Below are positions 26,578 to 35,381 of a stretch of 64,000 nt of DNA, piece by piece (positions within the stretch are counted from its first letter, which is position 1; every line of letters begins with the position of its first letter). The position numbers and the translations under genes were made by a program. The stretch covers positions 1-64,000 of the forward strand of contig NZ_JAQGLB010000027.1 of the NCBI RefSeq assembly GCF_027853965.1, written 5' to 3'. Under the pieces are notes generated by a model. The model did not search any database, had not been told where the DNA came from, and saw nothing but the letters and a program-made list of their open reading frames with translations. The DNA is from Saccharopolyspora indica. GTDB lineage: Bacteria > Actinomycetota > Actinomycetes > Mycobacteriales > Pseudonocardiaceae.

Positions 26578-27273
26578 TCAGGCCGAGGCCTGGCGGAGGT
26601 TGTTGTTGTCCTGCCCCGGGCAGACCAGGCCGGTTTCGTAGGCGGTGATCACGAGTTGCGTCCGCGAGCTCAGGTGCAGCTTCTGCATCACGTGGTACAG
26701 GTGCGATTTCACGGTCAGCTCGGCCAGGCCGAGGTTGCGCGCGATCTCGGCGTTCGAGCCGCCCCTGGCCACCTCCAGCAGCACGTCCAGCTCCCGCTCG
26801 GTCAGCACGCCCAGCTCGCTGCGCGCGTCGCGCACGCCGAGCGCGGCGAAGCGCCGCAGCAGCCGCTTGGTGACGCGCGGGGCCAGCAGCGCTTCTCCCG
26901 CCGCGACCGTGCGGACCGCTTTGACCAGGTCCTCCGGGGTGGCGTCCTTGAGCAGGAACCCGCTGGCACCGGCGCGCAGCGCGGCGTAGACGTACTCGTC
27001 CAGGTCGTGGACGGTCAGCATGATCACCGCGGTCGTGCCGCCGGTCTCGGCGATGATGTCCGCGGCGGCGCTGATGCCGTCCTTGCCGGGCATGCGCACG
27101 TCCATCAGCACCACGTCGGGACGGCGCCGGCGCACCGCGGCCAGCGCCGCGTCGCCGTCGGCCGCTTCGGCCAGCACCCGCAGGCCCGGCTCGTTCGACA
27201 GCAGCGCCACCAGTCCCGCGCGGATCATCGCTTGGTCATCGACCACCAGGACAGTCGTGTCCTCTGTTTCCAC
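26578..27273 (-). CDS. NarL/LuxR-type response regulator
   Basis: A 231-residue response regulator. The receiver domain (about 5-120) has the acidic pair VVDDQAM, the phosphorylated aspartate in VLMDVRMPG and the lysine in FLLKDATP. The LuxR helix-turn-helix lies at about 160-215 (LTERELDVLLEVARGG, then SNAEIARNLGLAELTVKSHL). GTG at 27273 has AAGGAGG six bases upstream. It starts 37 bases after the kinase stop, so kinase and regulator form an operon. Targets unknown; autoregulation is likely. Confidence 0.93.
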   Translation of the reverse strand: METEDTTVLVVDDQAMIRAGLVALLSNEPGLRVLAEAADGDAALAAVRRRRPDVVLMDVRMPGKDGISAAADIIAETGGTTAVIMLTVHDLDEYVYAALRAGASGFLLKDATPEDLVKAVRTVAAGEALLAPRVTKRLLRRFAALGVRDARSELGVLTERELDVLLEVARGGSNAEIARNLGLAELTVKSHLYHVMQKLHLSSRTQLVITAYETGLVCPGQDNNNLRQASA

Positions 27274-27310
27274 GCGGGGCCTCCTTGCTCCGGGCCGGCC
27301 CAGTTCCGAT

Positions 27311-28543
27311 TCAGGCCAGGTCCGAATTTTCCGCGCACGGTAGCACGGCTTCAAGGTGAAATCCGTTCAAAACCGGATGCGCGGTCAATGTTCCGCCCAG
27401 CAGCGCAACGCGTTCCCGCAGACCGATCAGCCCATGTCCGGAGAAATGGGACACCGGCGGTACCTCCCCGGCGCCGAGGTGGTTGGTCACCTCGATCCGC
27501 AGCGCGCTCGCCCCGTAGTCCAGCACCACCCGGGCCCGCCCGGACCCCGCGTGCTTGAGCACGTTGGTCATCGCCTCCTGCACGATCCGGTAGGCGGTCA
27601 CCTCGACCCCGGAACCGAGCTCGCGGATCTGGCCGCGCCGCTCGAACCGCCACTCCACCTGGCCGCCCCGCACCGAGTGGACCAGCGCGTCCACCCCGTC
27701 CAGCCCCGGCGTCGGCTGCCAGTCCATCGGGTCCTGCCCCGCGGCGTTGCGGTCGCGCAGCGCGTTGAGCAGGTTGCGCATCTCCCCCAGCGCGCCGCGC
27801 GAGCTCTGCTCCAGCTCCTGCAACGTCTGCCGCGCGTGCTCCTGGTCGCGGTCGATGAGCGCCCGCGCGACACCGGCGCGCAGCGCCACCACCGACAGGT
27901 TGTGCGAGACGATGTCGTGGAACTCCCGGGCGATGCGCGCCCGCTCGACGGCCGCCGCGTCCGCGGCCAGCTGATCGCGCGCTTCGTCCAGCATCGTCAG
28001 CGTCTGCTCCAGCTGCGCCGCGCGCCGCCTGCCGACCTGCATCGCGCGCGCCCAGCCGATCACCATCACCAGGTTGACCACGCCGCCGGTGATCCGCAGG
28101 AAGCTCTCCACCGGCGTCAGCTCGTAGACGATCATCTGGGTGACCGGGAAGATCATCGCGAGCGAGGCGGCCACCACCGACACCGCCAGCGAACCGCGCA
28201 CGCAGACCGAGTAGATCGCGATCAGGATCGCCAGGTTCAGGCCGCCGATGTAGAGCTCGAGCAGCGTGAGCGCGACGGTGACCACCAGCATGACCAGCAG
28301 CACCGTCCACGGCATCCGCCGCCGCAGCACCAGCATCGCGGTGGCGGGCACGCTCACCAGCAGCGGCCACCACCAGTCCATCCACGGCGGGTGCTCGCCG
28401 ATGGACAGGTCGAAGCCGTGCGCCACCGACAGCACCAGCACGAAGCCGATGTCGCCGAGCACCGCGCGGTGCGCCACGAGCCAGGGCCACGCGCCCGCTC
28501 CCGAACCGGCCGCCGCGGTGCGGCCCAGCGCATGATCGACCAT
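27311..28543 (-). CDS. Sensor histidine kinase, HisKA_3 type
   Basis: A 410-residue membrane kinase. Five or six membrane helices occupy about 25-170, with no large extracellular domain, so it probably senses something in or near the membrane. The phosphoaccepting histidine is in IAREFHDIVSHNLSVV (about residue 205), and the ATP domain ends with GHGLIGLRERVALLGG. ATG at 28543 with GAGGCAGG upstream. Partner of the NarL-type regulator that follows 37 bases later. Confidence 0.93.
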   Translation of the reverse strand: MVDHALGRTAAAGSGAGAWPWLVAHRAVLGDIGFVLVLSVAHGFDLSIGEHPPWMDWWWPLLVSVPATAMLVLRRRMPWTVLLVMLVVTVALTLLELYIGGLNLAILIAIYSVCVRGSLAVSVVAASLAMIFPVTQMIVYELTPVESFLRITGGVVNLVMVIGWARAMQVGRRRAAQLEQTLTMLDEARDQLAADAAAVERARIAREFHDIVSHNLSVVALRAGVARALIDRDQEHARQTLQELEQSSRGALGEMRNLLNALRDRNAAGQDPMDWQPTPGLDGVDALVHSVRGGQVEWRFERRGQIRELGSGVEVTAYRIVQEAMTNVLKHAGSGRARVVLDYGASALRIEVTNHLGAGEVPPVSHFSGHGLIGLRERVALLGGTLTAHPVLNGFHLEAVLPCAENSDLA

Positions 28544-28586
28544 CGGACCTGCCTCACGCGATGTGCGGATCGGCTCGCGGCGCCAA

Positions 28587-28615
28587 CCGTGAGCGGGCCC
28601 GGTCGCCGCTCACGG
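28587..28615. terminator. Hairpin between kinase and hydrolase genes
   Basis: CCGTGAGCG (28587-28595) and CGCTCACGG (28607-28615) are perfect 9-bp arms over an 11-base loop. They stand about 85 bases after the metallo-hydrolase stop and about 45 bases before the kinase start on the same strand. It could end the mscR operon or be an operator for the kinase gene. Confidence 0.5.
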
Positions 28616-28699
28616 ACAAGATCGTGCGCACTGCACCGCGCAGCTTCATCCGCCGAAAGTGGTAACCGGGAACCCTACCCCGCGCTCGGGCCGCGACGA

Positions 28700-29329
28700 T
28701 CAGTAACCGCGCGCGACCCACTCGTCGAACTGCGACCGCACGGCGCCGATCGTGCTGCTCTCCCCGTGCCCGGGCCGCACCTCGGTGTCCGCGGGCAGCG
28801 GCAGCAACCGGTCCCGGATGGACTCGGTGATGGTGCCGAAGTCCGAATAGGACCGCCCGGTCGCGCCGGGCCCGCCGGCGAACAGCGTGTCGCCGGTGAA
28901 CACCACGCCCAGCTCCGGCGAGTGCAGGCACACCGCGCCCGGCGCGTGCCCCGGCGTGTGCAGCACCCGCAGGCCGATCCCGCCGACCTCGACGACCTGA
29001 CCGTCGGCCAGCTCCCCGTCCGGCTCGCGCTCCGGGTGGGTCAGGCGCCACAGCACCATGTCGTCGGGGTGCAGCAGGATCGGCGCGCCGACCGCCTCGG
29101 CCAGCTCCGGTGCCCGGCGCACGTGGTCGTCGTGGGCGTGCGTGCACAGCACGGCCCGCACCTCGCGGTCGCCGACCAGCGCGCGGATGGCCTCGACGTC
29201 GTGCGGCGCGTCGATGACCACGCACTCGGCGTCGTCGCCGACCACCCAGGCGTTGTTGTCGACGTCGAAGGTCTGGCCGTCCAGCGAGAACGTGCCCGAG
29301 GTCGTCGTGTGGTCGATGCGCGCGGCCAT
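28700..29329 (-). CDS. Metallo-beta-lactamase-fold hydrolase paired with mscR
   Basis: A 209-residue MBL-fold protein of glyoxalase II type. The metal motif is THAHDDH (about residue 65), followed by HTPGHAPGA, GDTLFAGG and the last ligand in RPGHGESS. ATG at 29329 shares one base with the stop of mscR (TGATG), so the two are co-translated. In Mycobacterium tuberculosis the mscR gene (Rv2259) is also followed by an MBL-fold gene (Rv2260). The likely substrate is S-formylmycothiol, giving formate and mycothiol; that is inference from pairing and family chemistry. Confidence 0.9.
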   Translation of the reverse strand: MAARIDHTTTSGTFSLDGQTFDVDNNAWVVGDDAECVVIDAPHDVEAIRALVGDREVRAVLCTHAHDDHVRRAPELAEAVGAPILLHPDDMVLWRLTHPEREPDGELADGQVVEVGGIGLRVLHTPGHAPGAVCLHSPELGVVFTGDTLFAGGPGATGRSYSDFGTITESIRDRLLPLPADTEVRPGHGESSTIGAVRSQFDEWVARGY

Positions 29330-30408
29330 CAGAAGACCACCACCGAGCGCAGCACCTCGCCGCGCTCCATCCGCGCGAAGGCCTCCTCCACCCCGTCCAG
29401 CGCGATCTCCTCGCTGACGAACTTCTCCAGCGGCAGCCTGCCCTGCTGGTGCATCTCCACCAGCGCCGGGAAGTCGCGCTCCGGCAGGCAGTCGCCGTAC
29501 CAGCTGGACTTCACCGCGCCACCGCGGCCGAACACGTCCAGCAGCGGCAGCTCCAGCTTCATCTCCGGCGTGGGCACGCCGACCAGCACCACCGTGCCCG
29601 CCAGGTCCCGCGCGTAGAAGGCCTGCTGGAACGTCTCGGGCCTGCCGACCGCGTCGATCACCAGGTCGGCGCCGAAACCGCCGGTGAGCTCCCGGATCGC
29701 CTCGACCGCGTCGGTCTCGGCGGCGTTGACCACGTGCGTGGCGCCGAACTGCCGCGCCCAGTCCAGCTTCTTCGGGTCGCGGTCCACCGCGATGATCCGG
29801 CGAGCCCCGGCCAGCGCCGCTCCGGCGATCGCGCCGTCGCCGACACCGCCGCACCCGATCACCGCCACCGAGTCGCCCGGCCCGGCGCCGCCGGTGTTGA
29901 CCGCCGCGCCGATCCCGGCCATCACGCCGCAGCCGAGCAGCCCGGCCACCGCCGGGCGGGCCGACGGGTCCACCTTGGTGCACTGCCCGGCGTGCACCAG
30001 CGTCTTCTCCGCGAACGCGCCGATGCCCAGGGCCGCCGACAGCGGTTCGCCGTCCAGCGTCATCGGCTGCGCCGCGTTGTGGGTGGCGAAGCAGTACTGC
30101 GGCCGACCTCGCTTGCACGCCCGGCACGTGCCGCACACCGCGCGCCAGTTCAGCACCACGAAGTCACCGGGCCGCACGTCCTCGACGCCCTCGCCGACCT
30201 GCTCCACCACACCGGCCGCCTCGTGGCCGAGCAGGAACGGGAACTCGTCGCTGATACCGCCTTCGCGGTAGTGCAGGTCCGTGTGGCACACGCCGCAGGC
30301 CTGCACCCGGACCACCGCCTCACCGGGGCCGGGATCCGGGACGTCGATGGTCACCACTTCGACGGGCCTGCCCTTGCCTGTCGCCACCACCGCGCGGACG
30401 TCGGTCAC
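29329..30408 (-). CDS. mscR: S-(hydroxymethyl)mycothiol dehydrogenase
   Basis: A 359-residue zinc alcohol dehydrogenase of class III type that oxidises the formaldehyde-mycothiol adduct with NAD+ (and reduces S-nitrosomycothiol). Visible features: catalytic zinc ligands in [10 protein letters not shown] and GHEAAG, the four structural cysteines in [19 protein letters not shown] fold [12 protein letters not shown], and [15 protein letters not shown]. The second GTG (30408) is taken as start because AGGAGG sits five bases upstream; the first GTG (30414) overlaps that site. Coupled to the MBL hydrolase. Its presence shows the host uses mycothiol. Confidence 0.93.
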   Translation of the reverse strand: MTDVRAVVATGKGRPVEVVTIDVPDPGPGEAVVRVQACGVCHTDLHYREGGISDEFPFLLGHEAAGVVEQVGEGVEDVRPGDFVVLNWRAVCGTCRACKRGRPQYCFATHNAAQPMTLDGEPLSAALGIGAFAEKTLVHAGQCTKVDPSARPAVAGLLGCGVMAGIGAAVNTGGAGPGDSVAVIGCGGVGDGAIAGAALAGARRIIAVDRDPKKLDWARQFGATHVVNAAETDAVEAIRELTGGFGADLVIDAVGRPETFQQAFYARDLAGTVVLVGVPTPEMKLELPLLDVFGRGGAVKSSWYGDCLPERDFPALVEMHQQGRLPLEKFVSEEIALDGVEEAFARMERGEVLRSVVVF

Positions 30409-30441
30409 GAGCACCTCCTGGGAGAACGCGAGTCACGAGGA

Positions 30442-30473
30442 GCCCATCGTGATATGCGCGCACGACGATGGGC
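30442..30473. promoter_or_regulatory. Inverted repeat in the mscR/methyltransferase intergenic region
   Basis: GCCCATCGT (30442-30450) and ACGATGGGC (30465-30473) are perfect 9-bp arms around a 14-base centre, 34 bases upstream of the mscR start. The spacing suits an operator for a dimeric regulator; there is no regulator gene next to it. It could also be a transcript hairpin. Confidence 0.45.
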
Positions 30474-30553
30474 AAGAGCGGCGCGCGAGCAGTCGATGAA
30501 CACGCTGCGTTGATGGTTGACTACTGTACGATTCCAGCGAGAAGGGGGAGTTC

Positions 30554-31402
30554 ATGGTCGAAACGCGCAAGTCGCCGCCGCGCGAGATGGACATCGTCCG
30601 TCCCGCCGCCGCCCGGATCTACGACGCTTTCCTGGGCGGAGGGCACAACTTCGGCGTGGAGCGCGGCTTCGCGGAGCGCATCGAACAGGTGCTGCCCGGC
30701 ATCGGCGCCTGCTACCAGGAGAACCGCGCCTTCCTGCGCCGGACCGTGGAGTTCCTGCTGGCCCGCGGGGTGCACCAGTTCCTCGACCTGGGTTCCGGCA
30801 TCCCCACCATCGGACACCTGCACGAGGTGGCGCGGCGGCGCACCCGCGACTTCCGGGTGCTGTACGTGGACAACGAGCCGCTGACCGTCGCGCACAGCAA
30901 ACCGCTGCTGGCCGCCGAGCCGCGCGCCGACATCCTGCAGGCCGACTGCCGCGAACCGGAAGCGATCTTCCGCTCGCCGGAGGCCCGGCAGCTGCTCGAC
31001 CTGCGCCGGCCCGTCGGGCTGCTGATGGCCTCGGTGCTGCACTTCATCCCGGACTCCGACGATCCGCTCGGCCTGGTGGAGACCTACCGGGACGCCCTCG
31101 CGCCGGGCAGCCACCTGGTGATCTCGCACGTGACCGGCACGAACGCGCCGGAGGCGGTGCAGGTGCTGACCGACTTCTACGCCGAGACCTCCGATCCGCT
31201 GCACCCGCGGGAGACCAGCTGGATCGACAAGCTGTTCGGCGACTTCGAGATCCTGCCCCCGGGCACCACCAACCTCGCGGACTGGCGCCCCGACCCCGGC
31301 CGCCCGACCTCTGCCGCCGACCGGTACCGGCTGCTCTACGGCGGAGTGGCCCGCAAGCCGGCCGACGCCCGCATCCCGCTCCAGCCGGTCAGCGGCGGAT
31401 GA
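30554..31402 (+). CDS. SAM-dependent methyltransferase, DUF574 type
   Basis: A 282-residue protein of the Methyltransf_19 (DUF574) family, expanded in actinobacteria. It begins with RPAAARIYDAFLGGGHNF, typical of the family, then the SAM motif FLDLGSGIPT (about residue 78) and the acidic motif VLYVDNEPL. ATG at 30554 follows AAGGGGGAG. Natural substrates are mostly unknown. It is divergent from mscR and its end overlaps the convergent MFS gene by 14 bases. Confidence 0.92.
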   Translation: MVETRKSPPREMDIVRPAAARIYDAFLGGGHNFGVERGFAERIEQVLPGIGACYQENRAFLRRTVEFLLARGVHQFLDLGSGIPTIGHLHEVARRRTRDFRVLYVDNEPLTVAHSKPLLAAEPRADILQADCREPEAIFRSPEARQLLDLRRPVGLLMASVLHFIPDSDDPLGLVETYRDALAPGSHLVISHVTGTNAPEAVQVLTDFYAETSDPLHPRETSWIDKLFGDFEILPPGTTNLADWRPDPGRPTSAADRYRLLYGGVARKPADARIPLQPVSGG

Positions 31403-32546
31403 ACAGCAGCAGGACGCCCGCGACGATCGCCGCCGCACCCGCCGCCAGCCAGGCCCCGTCCAGCCCGGCGTGCTCGGCGAGCAGGCCGAACAGCAGCGGT
31501 CCCAGGCTGCCGCCCAGGTAGATGCCGGTCTGGGTGAACGAGGTGGCGCTGGCGACCCGGTCCGGGGCGATCTTGGCGACGGCGAAGTTCAGCAGTCCCG
31601 GCCAGGCCCAGCCCGCGCCGAAGCCGATGGACACCCCGATCAGGAACGCCACCGTCGAGTGCACGGCCATCAGGCCGAAGCCGATCGAACCGATCAGCAG
31701 CATCCCGGAGATGACCCGCACCAGGTTCGGGTTCCGCCGGTCGGCGACCACTCCCGCGCCCAGCCTGATCAGCAGTCCGGTCACTGAGCCCAACGACAGC
31801 ACCAGCCCGGCCGCCGACGGGCTGAACCCGACCTCGACCGCCGTGGTGGTGACGAACGCGCCGAGCGCGTTGGCCGCGGCCGACCCGAGGCCGCCGGAGA
31901 TCGCCAGCAGCAGGAGCGCGCTCCGCCGCGGGCCGGACCCACCGCCCGCAGCGCTCGCCGACCTCGTGCGCTCGGCTTCCGGCAGCCGGGGCACCGCCGC
32001 CGCGGCGACCAGGCCGATCGCACCGGCGATCACGAACACCCAGCGCCAGCCGACGGTCAGCGCCACCGCGGGCACCGCCACACCGGCCAGCAGCGTGGCG
32101 GCCGGGATCGAGGACTGCTTGACGCCGAAGCCCATGCCCCGCCGGTGAACCGGGATGCCTTGCGCGATGAGCAGGTTCGAGGCGGGTTGCGCCAGCGAGT
32201 TGGGCAGCCCCGCCAGCCACAGCCCCGCCAGCAGCCAGGCCGCGTTGGGCGCGGCGGCCATCCCGAACAGGCAAGCCGAGCTGCCCAGCGCGCCGACCCG
32301 CATGCCCAGCCGGGAGCCGATCCGCTCGACCAGCCAGCCCATCGTCCGCGACGACAGCGAGGCGACGCCGAAGAACCCGGCCGCGCCGACGCCGAGCAGC
32401 GCCGCGCCGAAGCCGAACTCCTGCTGCAGCTGCACGCCGAGACCGCCGACGAGGAACACCGGGAACACCCCGACGGTGACCACCGCGGCCACCGACGAGA
32501 GCACCCGCGTCGTCCCGACTGTCCGCTGCTGCCCGGCGGCTGCCAC
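31389..32546 (-). CDS. MFS transporter
   Basis: A 385-residue carrier with 12 helices. Helices 2-3 carry a shortened motif A (GWLVERIGSRLGMRVG) and the central loop is RLPEAERTRSASAAGGG. The sequence suggests the CynX/NimT or general metabolite branch, but I cannot assign a substrate. GTG at 32546 has GAGGAGG upstream. It is a single-gene unit; a palindrome (32607-32619) lies 61 bases upstream of its start. Confidence 0.87.
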   Translation of the reverse strand: MAAAGQQRTVGTTRVLSSVAAVVTVGVFPVFLVGGLGVQLQQEFGFGAALLGVGAAGFFGVASLSSRTMGWLVERIGSRLGMRVGALGSSACLFGMAAAPNAAWLLAGLWLAGLPNSLAQPASNLLIAQGIPVHRRGMGFGVKQSSIPAATLLAGVAVPAVALTVGWRWVFVIAGAIGLVAAAAVPRLPEAERTRSASAAGGGSGPRRSALLLLAISGGLGSAAANALGAFVTTTAVEVGFSPSAAGLVLSLGSVTGLLIRLGAGVVADRRNPNLVRVISGMLLIGSIGFGLMAVHSTVAFLIGVSIGFGAGWAWPGLLNFAVAKIAPDRVASATSFTQTGIYLGGSLGPLLFGLLAEHAGLDGAWLAAGAAAIVAGVLLLFIRR

Positions 32547-32606
32547 TGCGCCCTCCTCGGCTCCGAGCGGTGTCTGGTCGTCCCAGCGTGGAAACCCGAA
32601 TGGTTT

Positions 32607-32619
32607 TTAGCAACGCTAA
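32607..32619. promoter_or_regulatory. Palindrome TTAGC-N3-GCTAA upstream of the MFS gene
   Basis: Perfect 5-bp arms around AAC, in an A+T-rich patch between the divergent MFS and amidase genes. Position and composition fit an operator or promoter element for the MFS gene. Short, so chance is possible. Confidence 0.35.
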
Positions 32620-32730
32620 CGTGACGTACGCCTCTGCTCCACCGCTGCGGCCGGCGGGCGGTTGACGTGCGACCCCGCCTGGCGGAAAGGTCGAAAGGGA
32701 CGGCCCGAACAGCACACAGGAGGACGCAGC

Positions 32731-34194
32731 GTGTCGGTAGCGCCCGGATCCGGACTGCCCGCATCGAAGATCCCCGGGCTGGTGCTGCTCGACGCGGTCG
32801 AACTGTCCTGGCTGATCTCCCGGCGCGAGGTCAGCTGCGTCGAGGTCATGCAGACCTACCTCGCGCACATCGACCGGTTCAACCCGCAGGTCAACGCGAT
32901 CGTCTCCCGCCGCGACGAAGCGGAGCTGCTCGACGAGGCGCGGCGGCGCGACCAGGAGCTCGACCGCGGCGAGCACCGCGGCTGGATGCACGGCTTCCCG
33001 ATCGCGGTCAAGGACCTCTCCGACGCCGCGGGACTGCCCACCACGATGGGCTCGCCGCTGTTCGCCGACTCGATCGCCGACCGCGACGAGCTGCACGTGC
33101 GGCGGATGCGCGAAGCGGGCGCGATCGTGATCGGCAAGACCAACGTCCCCGAGTTCGGCCTCGGCTCGCACACCTTCAACCCGGTGTTCGGCACGACGCG
33201 CAACCCCTACGACACCGCGCGCAGCGCGGGCGGCAGCAGCGGCGGTGCCGGAGCGGCGCTGGCGCTGCGGATGCTGCCGGTGGCCGACGGCAGCGACTTC
33301 ATGGGCTCGCTGCGCAACCCGGCCGCCTGGAACAACATCGTGTCGCTGCGGCCCAGCTTCGGGCGCATCCCGGTCGAGGGCTTCCTCAGCTCGCCGTCGG
33401 TGGTCGGCCCGATGGCGCGCACGGTGCGGGACCTGGCGATGCTGCTGTCCACGATGGCCGGTCCCGATGAACGGGCGCCGCTGAGCATCGAGCAGGACCC
33501 GGAGCTGTTCGCCGGCCGGCTGGAGCACGACTTCGACGGCGTGCGGATCGGCTGGGTCGGCGACTTCGACGGTCACCTGCCCACCGAGCCGGGGCTGCTG
33601 GAGCTGTGCGCCGAATCCTTCGCCGCCTTCGGCGAGATCGGCTGCGCGGTCGAGCCGGTCGCCAAGCCGCTCCCGGTCGAGCAGGCGTGGGAGACGTTCC
33701 TGCTGTGGCGGTCGTGGACCGTCGGGCGCAAGCACGCCGAGCTCTACGACGACCCGGCCGAGCGCGCGCTGCTCAAACCCGAGCTGATCTTCGAGATCGA
33801 GAACTACCACCGGCTCCAGGTGCCCGACATCAGCCGCGCGCTGACCGGCCGCGACGAGTGGCACGCCGCGGTGTCGGCGCTGTTCGACGAGTACGACTTC
33901 CTGCTCGCGCCGAGCGCGCAGGTGTTCCCGTTCGACGCCGAGCAGCGCTGGCCGCAGGAGATCGGCGGCCGCTCGATGGACACCTACCACCGCTGGATGG
34001 AGGCGGTGGCCCCGTGGACGCTGTCCGGGCACCCGGTCGCCAACCTCCCGGTCGGCTGCAACGCGGCGGGCCTGCCGATGGGAGTCCAGCTGATCGGCCG
34101 CAACCACGCGGAGTGGCCGCTCCTCCAGCTGGCCCACGCCTACGAGCGGGCCACCGACTGGCCCCACCGGATCCTCCCCCCGCTCCTCCGCTGA
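32731..34194 (+). CDS. Amidase, amidase-signature family
   Basis: A 487-residue hydrolase of the amidase-signature family. The Ser-cisSer-Lys triad is visible: lysine in FPIAVKDLSD (about residue 94) and the two serines in SAGGSSGGAGAALA (about 170), with GKTNVPEFGLG between them. Members hydrolyse amides of many kinds; the closest general description is an indoleacetamide hydrolase/aryl-acylamidase-like enzyme, not certain. GTG at 32731 has AGGAGG nine bases upstream, excluding the longer frame from 32662. It stands alone, followed by two 24-bp palindromes. Confidence 0.93.
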   Translation: MSVAPGSGLPASKIPGLVLLDAVELSWLISRREVSCVEVMQTYLAHIDRFNPQVNAIVSRRDEAELLDEARRRDQELDRGEHRGWMHGFPIAVKDLSDAAGLPTTMGSPLFADSIADRDELHVRRMREAGAIVIGKTNVPEFGLGSHTFNPVFGTTRNPYDTARSAGGSSGGAGAALALRMLPVADGSDFMGSLRNPAAWNNIVSLRPSFGRIPVEGFLSSPSVVGPMARTVRDLAMLLSTMAGPDERAPLSIEQDPELFAGRLEHDFDGVRIGWVGDFDGHLPTEPGLLELCAESFAAFGEIGCAVEPVAKPLPVEQAWETFLLWRSWTVGRKHAELYDDPAERALLKPELIFEIENYHRLQVPDISRALTGRDEWHAAVSALFDEYDFLLAPSAQVFPFDAEQRWPQEIGGRSMDTYHRWMEAVAPWTLSGHPVANLPVGCNAAGLPMGVQLIGRNHAEWPLLQLAHAYERATDWPHRILPPLLR

Positions 34195-34215
34195 CCCCAC
34201 CGCCACCCGGGCACT

Positions 34216-34277
34216 GGTCAATTTCGTACGAAATTGACCGCCACCCGGGTGAACGTCAATTTCGTACGAAATTGACG
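34216..34277. repeat. Two copies of a 22-24 bp perfect palindrome, family B
   Basis: The core GTCAATTTCGTACGAAATTG plus AC is perfectly palindromic at 34217-34238 and again at 34255-34276, each extended by one matching base on both sides (34216-34239, 34254-34277). A third copy is at 56841-56862. Each could form a stem of nine pairs with the loop GTAC. Two copies in a row after the amidase gene look like a terminator for it. The rest of 34195-34390 has no gene. Confidence 0.85.
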
Positions 34278-34390
34278 CCGCGCCGGGTGACGCGGGGATG
34301 CCTGGCCCCGGCGGGCGATCGCTGGTTCACTTCGCCTGGGCGCGGCGGCACAATCGCGGCGGGATCACGACGTGCGGAAAGGCGGGACGG

Positions 34391-35149
34391 ATGGGCAACG
34401 ACGTCTTCTCGTTGCAGGACAAGGTCGCTCTGGTCACCGGTGGCGGCCAGGGCATCGGGCTGGAGATCGCCAAGGCCCTGCGCACCGCGGGTGCGCAGGT
34501 GGTGATCGCCGAGATCAACCCGGCGACCGGGCAGGCGGCCGCCGAGGCCGTCGGGGGCGAGTTCCGGCAGGTCGACGTCACCGATTCGGCGGCGGTGGCC
34601 GGAATGGTCGAGCGCGTGGTGGCCGAGCACGGCCGGATCGACGTCTCGGTGCACAACGCGGGCACCGTGCGCAACGAGCCCGCGGAGTCCACTTCGGACG
34701 AATCGTGGCGACGCGTGCTGGGGCTGAACCTGGACGCGGTGTTCTGGTGCTGCCGCGAGGTCGGCCGCGCGATGCTGGCGCAGGGCTCGGGGTCGATCAT
34801 CAACATCGCCTCGATGTCCGGGCTTATCTCCAACCACCCGCAGCCGCAGGCGCACTACAACACCTCGAAGGCCGCGGTGATCATGCTGACCAAGTCGCTG
34901 GCCGGCGAGTGGAGCGGCCGCGGCGTGCGGGTCAACTCCATCTCCCCCGGCTACACCGGAACGGACCTGCTCAAGGGCGTCCAGGACACCCAGCCCGAGT
35001 GGTACGCCCAGTGGCTGGCGCAGACGCCGATGGGCCGGGTCGCCGAACCGCGCGAGATCGGCCCGCTGGCGGTGTTCCTGGCCTCCGAGGCCAGCAGCTT
35101 CGTCACCGGGAGCAACATGGTCGTGGACGGCGGTTTCACCGTCTGGTGA
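34391..35149 (+). CDS. Short-chain dehydrogenase/reductase
   Basis: A 252-residue classical SDR. The cofactor motif TGGGQGIGLEIA (about residue 15), the NAG motif in VSVHNAGTV, the catalytic serine in NIASMSG and the YNTSK active site are all present, as is the SPGYTGTDLL segment after strand 6. NADH is likely given the acidic residue after strand 2 (VIAEINP). ATG at 34391 follows GAAAGG; the longer frame from 34298 is not supported. It ends at a strong three-hairpin terminator region. Substrate unknown, probably a polyol or sugar alcohol. Confidence 0.93.
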   Translation: MGNDVFSLQDKVALVTGGGQGIGLEIAKALRTAGAQVVIAEINPATGQAAAEAVGGEFRQVDVTDSAAVAGMVERVVAEHGRIDVSVHNAGTVRNEPAESTSDESWRRVLGLNLDAVFWCCREVGRAMLAQGSGSIINIASMSGLISNHPQPQAHYNTSKAAVIMLTKSLAGEWSGRGVRVNSISPGYTGTDLLKGVQDTQPEWYAQWLAQTPMGRVAEPREIGPLAVFLASEASSFVTGSNMVVDGGFTVW

Positions 35150-35170
35150 CACCCGATCCCGTTGCCCCAC

Positions 35171-35312
35171 GCGATTTCCATTGAAATCGACCATCAGATT
35201 TCAATGGAAATCGCATCCACCACCGGCGTGTCGGACACCCGACACACCGGTGGTGCGTCGGGGTCTGCGCGATTTCAATGGAAATCGGACGTCCGACTTC
35301 CATTGAAATCGC
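35171..35312. terminator. Three tandem hairpins between convergent SDR and gcdH genes (two are family A palindromes)
   Basis: First, perfect 18-bp arms (35171-35188 and 35197-35214, starting GCGATTTCCATTGAAATC) with an eight-base loop. Second, 17-bp arms with one G-T mismatch (35218-35234 and 35239-35255) with the loop ACAC. Third, a 44-base palindrome (35269-35312) with one mismatched pair, starting GCGATTTCAATGG. The first and third belong to the family seen at 26533-26576. They lie between genes that converge, so they should stop transcription from both sides. No gene in 35150-35381. Confidence 0.85.
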
Positions 35313-35381
35313 GTCAACCCCGCGACCGACGGTGCGCAGTCCTCCGCAACTCGCACCGTCGTGCGGACCGGTCTGGAAACC

